Below the pieces are notes generated by a model. It did no database searches. It saw only the letters and a list, made by a program, of their open reading frames with translations, and had not been told where the DNA came from. Shown here one piece after another: positions 1 through 6,016 of a DNA stretch of 7,877 nucleotides. Every line of letters starts with the position of its first letter. Position 1 is the first letter of the stretch. Source of the stretch: an uncultured Methylotenera sp. (GTDB lineage Bacteria; Pseudomonadota; Gammaproteobacteria; Burkholderiales; Methylophilaceae). The position numbers were made by a program, and so were the translations under genes. The stretch lies in assembly GCA_937957775.1 (NCBI GenBank), contig CALFXV010000100.1, forward strand, positions 1-7,877. The letters run 5' to 3'.

Positions 1-15
1 ACGCTCTTCCGATCT
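1..15. other. Illumina adapter remnant at contig end (artefact)
   Basis: The first 15 bases, ACGCTCTTCCGATCT, are identical to the 3' end of the standard Illumina TruSeq adapter. Read on the minus strand they give AGATCGGAAGAGCGT, the usual read-through adapter after a short insert. These bases are not genomic and mark an untrimmed contig end. Genomic sequence starts at about base 16, and sequence close to the junction deserves less trust than the rest. Confidence 0.96.
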
Positions 16-75
16 CAGCCTGAGTAACAGCAAGAAAATTAGCAAGAGCAAGACCAATATGGAAATTTGTATCAT
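16..75 (-). CDS. Doubtful truncated ORF, N-terminal hydrophobic segment
   Basis: An ATG at 75-73 on the minus strand opens a frame of 20 codons that then runs into adapter sequence. The visible peptide starts MIQISILV and is almost entirely Leu, Ile, Val and Phe, ending in Leu-Arg-Leu, like an N-terminal membrane anchor or signal segment. No Shine-Dalgarno sequence precedes the ATG. A perfect TATAAT lies only 7 nt upstream (88-83), which would make the transcript nearly leaderless. The frame is also open upstream as far as the TAA of the AI-2E gene, but without an ATG, GTG or TTG. The peptide is too short to assign to a family. It may be the start of a real downstream membrane protein gene or a chance frame. 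Confidence 0.22.
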
Positions 76-135
76 GGGATGGATTATACCTGATGGGGCC
101 AGGCCCGCTTTAGCAATGTATGGAGCGAGCGTCGC

Positions 136-1170
136 TTAGACTAGGTCGCGGGCACGCAACTCCGACTTGATGTAGGCGTAGTAAATAGGCGCAGCAACAA
201 TGCCGGTTAAACCAAATGCGGCTTCCATGCAGAGCATAGCAATTAACAGCTCCCAGGCATTAGCGCGTATCTGGCTGCCAACGATGCGTGCATTTAAAAA
301 GTACTCCAACTTATGGATAACAATTAAATACACCAACGAGCCCACCGCCACCAACAAGGACTGACTGAGGCTAACGATGACTATCATGGTGTTGGAGATT
401 AAATTGCCTATCACCGGAATCAAACCGACCACAAAGGTAATGGCTATCATGGTTTTAATCAGTGGCAGATGCACCCCCATCATAGGCAACACCAAAGCCA
501 AATACGTAGCAGTAAAAACCGTGTTGATAGCAGAAATGCGTACTTGAGCAAACACAACACGCTTGAATGCATCGCTAAAAAACTCACCACGGCAAGCTAA
601 GGCCCGCGCAAATGGCTTAAAGTTATCCATGGCAACGGCATCGCGCACAGCCAAAATGCCGCCTATGATCATGCCGATCAAGATGTGTGCGGTTGCCCTG
701 CCGGCTTCTTTGCCCACCACTTGCAATTCATCGGCATGACTGCGTAACCACTGTGATGCCTGCTCTTTAAAGGTAATGGCATCGGCCGGCAAATGCTCAA
801 ACAACCAAGCCGGCAATATCTTGCGGCTGTCTTCTATGATTTGCGCCATTTTGGCTAGCAGCACGGTTAAGCTGCCCGAATCGGATCTAAAAAAAGCCAC
901 CAAACCAGCGCCGGCAAAGGCCAGCAAGCTAACAATAATCACCACCAGTATGGCCACTGCCCATAATTTCGATACATTGCTAGGCTTATTGTTCGAAAAC
1001 CTTTTAGCCAGCATAGGCGTGATGATGTGCACCAATTCAAAAACCAACAAGCCGGCCAACACAGCCGGCAGCAAATGAAATAGCAGCACAAACACGAGCG
1101 CAATGGCGGCCATGGTCCAAGCGGCCACTTCGTGCGCAGTCGCTGGGCTGAGTTTGATTGTTTTAGTCAT
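136..1170 (-). CDS. AI-2E-family inner-membrane transporter
   Basis: This 344-residue protein looks like a complete member of the AI-2E transporter family (PF01594, the TqsA/PerM group), whose usual length is about 340-370. Hydrophobic segments lie at about residues 17-33, 34-55, 70-93, 160-175, 213-235, 238-262, 266-287 and 305-335. A soluble helical stretch at about 95-155 falls between the third and fourth, as is typical. The family-like motif GLIPVIGNLISN is at 249-260. Characterised relatives export autoinducer-2 or act as sodium(lithium)/proton antiporters, so the substrate here cannot be read from the sequence. The ATG start is supported by a GAAGGTG ribosome binding site 6 nt upstream. 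The gene is 77 bp downstream of yigZ and has a plausible promoter of its own, so it may be expressed independently. Confidence 0.9.
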   Translation of the reverse strand: MTKTIKLSPATAHEVAAWTMAAIALVFVLLFHLLPAVLAGLLVFELVHIITPMLAKRFSNNKPSNVSKLWAVAILVVIIVSLLAFAGAGLVAFFRSDSGSLTVLLAKMAQIIEDSRKILPAWLFEHLPADAITFKEQASQWLRSHADELQVVGKEAGRATAHILIGMIIGGILAVRDAVAMDNFKPFARALACRGEFFSDAFKRVVFAQVRISAINTVFTATYLALVLPMMGVHLPLIKTMIAITFVVGLIPVIGNLISNTMIVIVSLSQSLLVAVGSLVYLIVIHKLEYFLNARIVGSQIRANAWELLIAMLCMEAAFGLTGIVAAPIYYAYIKSELRARDLV

Positions 1171-1206
1171 GCATACACCTTCATTACACCCAAGAATTTT
1201 TTTGCC

Positions 1207-1235
1207 ACAATAGCATAAGCCGATTTATTTGTTGA
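1207..1235 (-). promoter_or_regulatory. Putative sigma-70 promoter of the AI-2E transporter gene
   Basis: Read on the minus strand there is a -35-like TCAACA (1235-1230), a 17-bp spacer and a -10-like TATTGT (1212-1207). The -10 is preceded by TG at the right spacing to form an extended -10, TGCTATTGT. Each hexamer matches consensus at four of six positions. Transcription would start near 1200, leaving a leader of about 30 nt that includes the ribosome binding site at about 1177-1183. The prediction rests on pattern matching only. Confidence 0.45.
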
Positions 1236-1247
1236 TGAAATGTGTGC

Positions 1248-1820
1248 TTATTCGCCATAGGGCTTAAAACGGTTTAGAAAATTGGCGGCTTCATGGACCG
1301 GCAAGTTCAGCACCAAATCCACTTGCTCGCCGAAGCTTTTGCTAACGATGCTGCCCTTGCATTTTTGCAAGGCACTGTTCATGGTGTCCATTTGTTTGTA
1401 ACTAAGGCTTAATGGGTAATGCTGCATTTCAACAAACTCATCGGTTTTGGCTTGATCTAAAGCCAGCTTAGCGGTACCGCCATAAGCACGCGCTAAACCG
1501 CCGGTGCCTAAATTAATGCCGCCGTAATAGCGTATCACTGCCACGCACACATTAATCAAATCCCGCCCTTCTATGAGCTTGAGTACAGGCATGCCGGCCG
1601 TACCCGACGGCTCACCGGCATCGGAAAATCGCGGTACGATGGCCGTGCCAATTTTCAATCGATAGGCATACGCCAAATGGTGGGCGCTTGGATGCTTAGC
1701 CGCAAACGCGCGCAAGGCAGCGGCCATCTCGCGCTCATCGGCTACCGGCAACGCCATGGCGAGAAAACGCGATTTATTAATGGTCTGCTCGGCAAAGCCG
1801 GCCTCGGCTAGCACTAACAA
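1248..1820 (-). CDS. yigZ: YigZ/IMPACT (UPF0029) family protein
   Basis: The 190-residue product is a YigZ-type protein. The N-terminal UPF0029/IMPACT domain covers about residues 10-125, with NKSRF (15-19), SDAGEPSGTAGMPVL (66-80) and VIRYYGGINLGTGGLARAY (95-113). A shorter C-terminal DUF1949-like domain occupies about 130-190. The length is close to the usual 200. Eukaryotic IMPACT affects translational control through Gcn1/Gcn2; the bacterial role is not well established. The assigned start is a TTG that touches the TAA of fhs (TAATTG), and a GTG two codons further in is an alternative. No clear Shine-Dalgarno sequence precedes either, so translation may depend on ribosomes finishing fhs. 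Earlier starts are excluded by the in-frame fhs stop, and about 10 residues before the KSRF motif is normal for the family. Confidence 0.9.
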   Translation of the reverse strand: MLVLAEAGFAEQTINKSRFLAMALPVADEREMAAALRAFAAKHPSAHHLAYAYRLKIGTAIVPRFSDAGEPSGTAGMPVLKLIEGRDLINVCVAVIRYYGGINLGTGGLARAYGGTAKLALDQAKTDEFVEMQHYPLSLSYKQMDTMNSALQKCKGSIVSKSFGEQVDLVLNLPVHEAANFLNRFKPYGE

Positions 1821-3530
1821 TTAACTTAAACCACTGATATGGCCTGCCTGGTCAACCGCTATGCGCTCACTGGCAGGCTGCTTAGGCAAGCCGGGCATGG
1901 TCATGATGTCGCCGCATACAACCACGACGAATTCCGCACCGCGCGACAAACGCAATTCGCGTACGGTCATCACGTGGCCAGTAGGCGCACCACGCAAAGT
2001 CGGGTCGGACGAAAAGGAATACTGTGTTTTGGCTATGCACACCGGAAAATGCCCGTAATGTTTTTCCAAACCAGCCAAGCTTGCCAGGGCCTTAGGGCTG
2101 AACTCAACCTGACTGGCCCCGTATATTTGTTGCGCCACGCACTTAATTTTATTGGCTAAGGGCATGGCATCCGGGTACAAAAGCCGACACGCCTGGTTGC
2201 CACGGCTGGCGATCAGACGCAATACCGCATCGGCTAAATCAACCGCCCCATCCGGCCCTTTTGCCCAATGCTTGCAAACCACTGCTTGCGCACCCAAGTT
2301 GGCGACGGCCGCTTGCAAATAGGCAATTTCAGCATCGCTGTCGCTATCAAAGTGGTTGATGGCGACCACCACAGGTAAATTGAATGCGTGTTGCAAATTG
2401 GTCAGGTGCTTTTCCAAATTCGCCATGCCGGCAATCAAGGCGGCGGTATTTTCCTGATTTAAGTTTTTTACCTCCACGCCGCCGTGAAATTTAAGTGCCC
2501 GCACGGTGGCCACCAAGACCGCTGCAGCAGGCTTTAAGCCGATCTTGCGGCACTTAATGTCCATGAATTTTTCGGCGCCCAAATCCGCGCCAAAGCCTGC
2601 TTCGGTCACCACAAAATCGGCCAGCTTCAAGGCTGCTTTTGTCGCCACCACGGAATTGCAGCCGTGCGCGATATTGGCAAACGGGCCGCCGTGCACCAAA
2701 GCCGGGGTGTGGGCCAAGGTTTGCACCAAGGTGGGTTGAAAGGCATTCTTCAGTAATGCCATCATCGCGCCCTCGGCTTGCAAGTCGCTGGCTAACACGG
2801 CTTGCTGCTGTTGGTTTAGGCCTATCTGTATATTGGCAAGGCGTTGCTGCAAATCGGCTAAAGAGGTGGCCAAGCAAAAAATTGCCATGACCTCGCTGGC
2901 CACGGTAATGTCAAATCCGGTTTGCCTGCTGTAGGGAATAAACGTATTGGTCTGCGTGTCTTTACGATGACCATGAACGGTGACGTCACGAAGTGCCCTA
3001 TCGTTCATGTCCAAGCATCTGCGCCAGCTGATGCTATCCGGATTGATGTTCAGGGCATTGCCTTGGTATATATGGTTATCAATCAACGCAGCCAGCAAAT
3101 TATTGGCACTGGCGATGGCATGAAAGTCACCGGTGAAATGCAAATTAATGTCTTCCATGGGTAACACTTGTGAGTAGCCGCCACCGGTTGCCCCGCCTTT
3201 CAGGCCAAACACTGGACCCAACGACGGCTCGCGCATGCACACCATGGCACTTTTTTGCTTGTCCGCCAATAAGCGATTTAAGGCATCGGCCAATCCTATG
3301 GTGGTGGTGGTTTTACCCTCGCCGGCCGGGGTTGGGCTAATGGCCGTGACCAGGATTAACTGGCCGTCTGGCTTAGCCTGCAATCTTTGTAAGGCCTGTG
3401 CCGACAGCTTGGCAATATGTGGCCCATAGTGCAGCAAATCCTCGGCCGCTAAATTCAGAGTAGCCGCAATTTGCGTTATGGCTTGCATTTCTGCCGCTTG
3501 CGCAATCGCTATGTCGCTTAGCATGGCCAC
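1821..3530 (-). CDS. fhs: Formate-tetrahydrofolate ligase
   Basis: The enzyme joins formate to tetrahydrofolate using ATP, giving 10-formyl-tetrahydrofolate for purine and formyl-Met synthesis or one-carbon assimilation. It is cytoplasmic and usually tetrameric. The 569 residues match the family length of about 555-560. Visible landmarks are the P-loop TPAGEGKT (67-74), [11 protein letters not shown] (109-119), [11 protein letters not shown] (129-139), [13 protein letters not shown] (310-322), [12 protein letters not shown] (340-351) and [10 protein letters not shown] (540-549). The 109-119 motif has Thr where the family signature, as I recall it, has a second Ala. The GTG start overlaps the upstream stop by one base (TAGTG) and lies 9 nt after an AGGG; an ATG two codons in is the alternative. 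The gene is tightly packed between the lipoprotein gene and yigZ, indicating coupled translation. Confidence 0.97.
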   Translation of the reverse strand: MAMLSDIAIAQAAEMQAITQIAATLNLAAEDLLHYGPHIAKLSAQALQRLQAKPDGQLILVTAISPTPAGEGKTTTTIGLADALNRLLADKQKSAMVCMREPSLGPVFGLKGGATGGGYSQVLPMEDINLHFTGDFHAIASANNLLAALIDNHIYQGNALNINPDSISWRRCLDMNDRALRDVTVHGHRKDTQTNTFIPYSRQTGFDITVASEVMAIFCLATSLADLQQRLANIQIGLNQQQQAVLASDLQAEGAMMALLKNAFQPTLVQTLAHTPALVHGGPFANIAHGCNSVVATKAALKLADFVVTEAGFGADLGAEKFMDIKCRKIGLKPAAAVLVATVRALKFHGGVEVKNLNQENTAALIAGMANLEKHLTNLQHAFNLPVVVAINHFDSDSDAEIAYLQAAVANLGAQAVVCKHWAKGPDGAVDLADAVLRLIASRGNQACRLLYPDAMPLANKIKCVAQQIYGASQVEFSPKALASLAGLEKHYGHFPVCIAKTQYSFSSDPTLRGAPTGHVMTVRELRLSRGAEFVVVVCGDIMTMPGLPKQPASERIAVDQAGHISGLS

Positions 3531-4081
3531 TAAAAATCGCCCTTGCTGGCTTTATTGATCAAACTTAGCAAACTGGTTTCTAAGTCTCTTGCGGCTTGCT
3601 GTGCCCGCAAAGTCGGCTGCTTAATGTGACTAAGGTCGTAAGTTGGTCGAGCCAACGCAATAAACAACTGCATGCGCTGATTGGCATCCGGCTTTTCGTA
3701 AATGGCGATGCGGCATGGCGCAAACACTAAGAATTCCGGATGATCAAGAAAGATCTCCGTGCCTAGGCTTAAATTGCAGTAGCTCTGCACTTCTTTAATG
3801 CCCTGCGGGTCTATGCCACGGTTTTTGATGTGTTCGGTGATGGAGAAATTGGCCGGGTTAACAAAGTTCATGCTTTGCGCCAAGCTTTTTAAACTTTCCG
3901 TAACGTCTTGGTAAGTTAAGCCCTCACGCACCGGCAATTCGTATATGGCATTAGCCGGATCTATGGCCGGCATGCCGGCTTCCACTTGCCCTGACAGCCA
4001 TGCATGCTTTGATTTGGGCGGATTTAGGCTGCAAGCACACAGCACGCACGCCACCAAGAACAGCACAGCCGACAGACGCAT
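3530..4081 (-). CDS. DUF302-type lipoprotein
   Basis: This is a 183-residue protein of unknown function. It begins with a lipoprotein-like signal: a positive Arg2, a hydrophobic stretch at residues 3-14, and a possible lipobox LCAC with Cys17 as the lipidated residue (LVAC with Cys12 is the alternative). Residues about 52-148 resemble the DUF302 fold: [17 protein letters not shown], a central region with [17 protein letters not shown], and then APCRIAIYE, matching the family pattern of Asn plus a later Pro-Cys-Arg strand. The protein probably sits at the periplasmic face of a membrane. The ATG follows AAAGGG at short spacing. The gene lies 35 bp after cysB and overlaps fhs by one base. The DUF302 assignment comes from motif resemblance and is likely but unproven. 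Confidence 0.72.
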   Translation of the reverse strand: MRLSAVLFLVACVLCACSLNPPKSKHAWLSGQVEAGMPAIDPANAIYELPVREGLTYQDVTESLKSLAQSMNFVNPANFSITEHIKNRGIDPQGIKEVQSYCNLSLGTEIFLDHPEFLVFAPCRIAIYEKPDANQRMQLFIALARPTYDLSHIKQPTLRAQQAARDLETSLLSLINKASKGDF

Positions 4082-4106
4082 ACATCCCTTTGTTTTTTGA
4101 TTGAGC

Positions 4107-4132
4107 TAAGTGCTAATTATGCACTTATTTTT
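4107..4132 (+). repeat. Hairpin at the 3' end of cysB, with T-run on the plus strand
   Basis: A 7-bp perfect inverted repeat TAAGTGC/GCACTTA (4107-4113 and 4121-4127) encloses a 7-nt AT-rich loop and is followed on the plus strand by five T residues (4128-4132). It spans the cysB stop codon. The T-run is on the wrong side to terminate cysB transcription, so on the minus strand it is only a stem-loop between cysB and the lipoprotein gene. On the plus strand it could be a weak terminator for antisense transcripts. Confidence 0.4.
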
Positions 4133-5043
4133 AATGCCGCATTCACTGCCGTCTGATTAAATTGTGGCGCTATCAATTCAATGAAGCCGTACATATAGCT
4201 GCGCAAAAAGGCATCCTTGCGCACACCCAAATAGGTGGTGCTGTCGGCAAACAAATGGCTGACATCGACTTTAACCAAGCTGGCATCGCGCTCATCGTCG
4301 TAAGCCATGTTGGCCAACAAGCCCACGCCTAAGCCTAAGCTGACATAGGTTTTAATCACGTCGGCATCGATGGCGGTCAACACCACATTCGGCGACAAGC
4401 CTGCATTGCTAAAGGTGGTCGACACCAGCGTGCCGCCAGTGAACCCAAAATCGTAAGTGATAAGCGGGTAGGCCGCCAATTTCTTTAGACTAAGATTGGT
4501 TTCCAATAGCAATGGATGGCCATGCGGCACCACCACACAACGGTTCCATTTATAACAAGGCAAACACAGTAAATTTTCAAAATCGCTGATGTACTCAGTG
4601 GCAATGCCTATGTCGGCATCGCCATTGGCGACCAGTTCAGCCACTTGTTTGGGGTTGCCTTGGTGGATATTGAGTTTCACTTGCGGAAACTGCGTCATAA
4701 ACGTTTTTACTGCCGTCGGCAATTTATATCGCGCTTGCGTGTGGGTTGTGGCTATGGTTAAGGTGCCGGTTTCGATGTTGGCAAATTCATCACCCACCCG
4801 CCTGATGTTGTCGACTTGTTGCATGACTTTGGCGGCCAGATTTAGTATTTGTTGGCCAGGCTCGGTAATACCGGTTAAACGCTTGCCATTTCGCTGGAAA
4901 ATCTGCAGGCCTATCTCTTCCTCAAACAACTGAATTTGCTTACTTACTCCAGGCTGCGAGGTATACAAAACATCAGCCGCATTGGTGATATTTAGATCCT
5001 GTCGCGCCACTTCATTTAGGTATCGCAATTGTTGTAATTTCAT
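4117..5043 (-). CDS. cysB: CysB-type LysR transcriptional regulator of sulfur assimilation
   Basis: The 308-residue protein has an N-terminal winged helix-turn-helix (about residues 1-60, with TNAADVLYTSQPGVSKQI) and a LysR substrate-binding domain (about 90-295). Residues reported to bind ligand in enterobacterial CysB fall at the same numbers here: Thr100, Thr102 and Gln103 in ATTHTQARY, Thr149 in ATEYI, and Thr202 in FTGGT. This favours CysB over other LysR proteins. In enteric bacteria CysB with N-acetylserine activates the cys genes and represses its own gene. The neighbourhood fits: the gene diverges from a permease-cysI operon across 146 bp. An AGGA lies 11 nt before the ATG. The same transcript may continue into the lipoprotein gene and fhs. 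Cbl-like paralogues are the main alternative. Confidence 0.93.
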   Translation of the reverse strand: MKLQQLRYLNEVARQDLNITNAADVLYTSQPGVSKQIQLFEEEIGLQIFQRNGKRLTGITEPGQQILNLAAKVMQQVDNIRRVGDEFANIETGTLTIATTHTQARYKLPTAVKTFMTQFPQVKLNIHQGNPKQVAELVANGDADIGIATEYISDFENLLCLPCYKWNRCVVVPHGHPLLLETNLSLKKLAAYPLITYDFGFTGGTLVSTTFSNAGLSPNVVLTAIDADVIKTYVSLGLGVGLLANMAYDDERDASLVKVDVSHLFADSTTYLGVRKDAFLRSYMYGFIELIAPQFNQTAVNAALKISA

Positions 5044-5087
5044 GAGCTTATCTTTCCTTTAAAGCCTTGCAATCAATATAACTAAAA

Positions 5088-5116
5088 ATTATACGCATAG
5101 AATAACATATTCTAAA
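5088..5116 (-). promoter_or_regulatory. cysB: Putative cysB promoter
   Basis: On the minus strand there is a -35-like TTTAGA (5116-5111, four of six matches), a spacer of exactly 17 bp and a perfect -10 TATAAT (5093-5088). A start near 5081 gives a leader of about 38 nt to the cysB ATG. The 17-bp palindrome at 5098-5114 fills most of the spacer and touches the -35 box, so a protein bound there would block RNA polymerase. Confidence 0.65.
5098..5114. promoter_or_regulatory. Perfect 17-bp inverted repeat, candidate CysB operator
   Basis: TAGAATA and TATTCTA (5098-5104 and 5108-5114) are exact inverted repeats separated by ACA. The site lies within the cysB promoter spacer and at about -50 to -34 of the divergent permease-cysI promoter. 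A looser outer pair, ACTAAA (5081-5086) and TTTAGT (5125-5130), is centred within half a base of the same point. The position suits a LysR-type regulator that represses itself and activates the opposite operon. CysB is the obvious candidate, but it is not proven to bind here. Confidence 0.55.
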
Positions 5117-5132
5117 AAAACTTATTTAGTAC

Positions 5133-5141
5133 TGCTATAGT
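5133..5141 (+). promoter_or_regulatory. Extended -10 promoter of the permease-cysI operon
   Basis: TGCTATAGT contains a TG extension and a -10 hexamer TATAGT that matches consensus at five of six positions. No good -35 hexamer occurs at the proper distance (5113-5118 is TAAAAA), which is typical of promoters needing an activator. Transcription would start near 5148, giving a leader of about 42 nt. The 17-bp palindrome ends roughly where the -35 box should be. Confidence 0.6.
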
Positions 5142-5189
5142 GCGCATCTGAATTTTTTAGTTCCATTCTTTTGATAACGGATACTCCAT

Positions 5190-5960
5190 ATGGAATTTGG
5201 TTACATAGTTGCTGGTTTTTTGGTGGGCTTATTGGTCGGTCTTACTGGTGTAGGCGGCGGCTCATTGATGACGCCCATCCTAGTGCTGTTCTTTCACATT
5301 AAACCGGCATTTGCGGTTGGCACGGACCTGCTCTACGCAGCGGCTACCAAAAGCGCGGGTATCTTGGCTCACGGCAAACTGGGTAACATCGATTGGAAAA
5401 TCGTGCGACTGTTAGCATACGGCAGCGTGCCAGCCTCCATCTTGACCACTCTTAATTTAAAACACATGGACATCGCCTCGGATGCGGCGGTCGACAGCAT
5501 TAAGTTTTGGCTAGGGATCGCTTTACTTATCACCTCTCTATCGGTGTTATTTCGAAATCAATTAACCAAACTGTCCAAGAAAGAACACTTGGTCAGCGCT
5601 AAGTGGGCCCCGCATTTAACTCTATCCTTAGGCCTAATTCTAGGTTTCTTAGTCACCTTAACTTCGGTAGGCGCCGGCGCATTGGGAGTGACGGCTTTGC
5701 TTATCATTTACCCTAACCGCCCCATCACCACAATCATAGGCTCGGACATTGCCCATGCCGTCCCTTTGACCTTGGTGGCTGGCCTAGGCCACGCCAGCCT
5801 TGGCACCGTCGATTATGGCTTGCTAGGCACCTTACTTATAGGCTCCATTCCCGGCATCTGGATAGGCAGCCATTTAAGTTTGAAATTGGCCGACCATTGG
5901 GTGCGCATGGCCTTGGCATTAATACTAATTTTTGTGGGCTTGAAACTGGTTTTCCATTAA
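5190..5960 (+). CDS. TSUP (TauE/SafE) family anion permease
   Basis: The 256-residue integral membrane protein has seven or eight hydrophobic segments and the internal two-fold repeat of the TSUP family (PF01925). GLTGVGGGSLMTPIL (18-31) and AVGTDLLYAAATKSAG (42-57) in the first half correspond to TLTSVGAGALGVTAL (156-170) and IIGSDIAHAVPLTLVAG (182-198) in the second. The length is normal for the family. Members move sulfite, sulfoacetate, sulfate or other organosulfur anions, in either direction. Being first in an operon with cysI and divergent from cysB, this copy is probably a sulfate or sulfite carrier for assimilation or sulfite relief. The ATG has only a weak ribosome binding site (CGGA). 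A 56-bp gap without a terminator separates it from cysI. Confidence 0.9.
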   Translation: MEFGYIVAGFLVGLLVGLTGVGGGSLMTPILVLFFHIKPAFAVGTDLLYAAATKSAGILAHGKLGNIDWKIVRLLAYGSVPASILTTLNLKHMDIASDAAVDSIKFWLGIALLITSLSVLFRNQLTKLSKKEHLVSAKWAPHLTLSLGLILGFLVTLTSVGAGALGVTALLIIYPNRPITTIIGSDIAHAVPLTLVAGLGHASLGTVDYGLLGTLLIGSIPGIWIGSHLSLKLADHWVRMALALILIFVGLKLVFH

Positions 5961-6016
5961 AATGCCGTGCTCAGCTAAACTCACCGTAACAACAAATACA
6001 ATTAAGAAAACACACC

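Noticed and set aside
96..106. GGGCCAGGCCC as a terminator after the AI-2E gene
   Set aside because: The stem can form only about four pairs around a three-base loop and no T-run follows on either strand.
2554..2890. Overlapping frames of 80-107 codons on both strands inside fhs
   Set aside because: They lie wholly within the well-supported fhs gene, have Arg/Pro/Ser-rich compositions and show no domain or ribosome binding site. They are shadow frames.
4148..4157. GCCGTCTGAT, one base from the Neisseria DNA uptake sequence GCCGTCTGAA
   Set aside because: It is a single near match inside the cysB coding region. The only other partial match (3363-3371) also lies in a gene, and no inverted pairs are present, so it carries no evidence of an uptake signal.
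4589..4933. A 114-codon plus-strand frame inside cysB
   Set aside because: It is antisense to the conserved DNA-binding and effector domains of cysB, and its product resembles no family I know.
5044..5189. A riboswitch or attenuator in the leaders of cysB or the permease operon
   Set aside because: Both leaders are only about 40 nt long, with no stable stem-loop or T-run, which is too little for a known riboswitch class.
5997..6002. TACAAT as a -10 box for a separate cysI promoter
   Set aside because: The hexamer 17 bp upstream is GCTAAA, with no likeness to a -35 box and no TG extension. Read-through from the permease promoter explains cysI expression.
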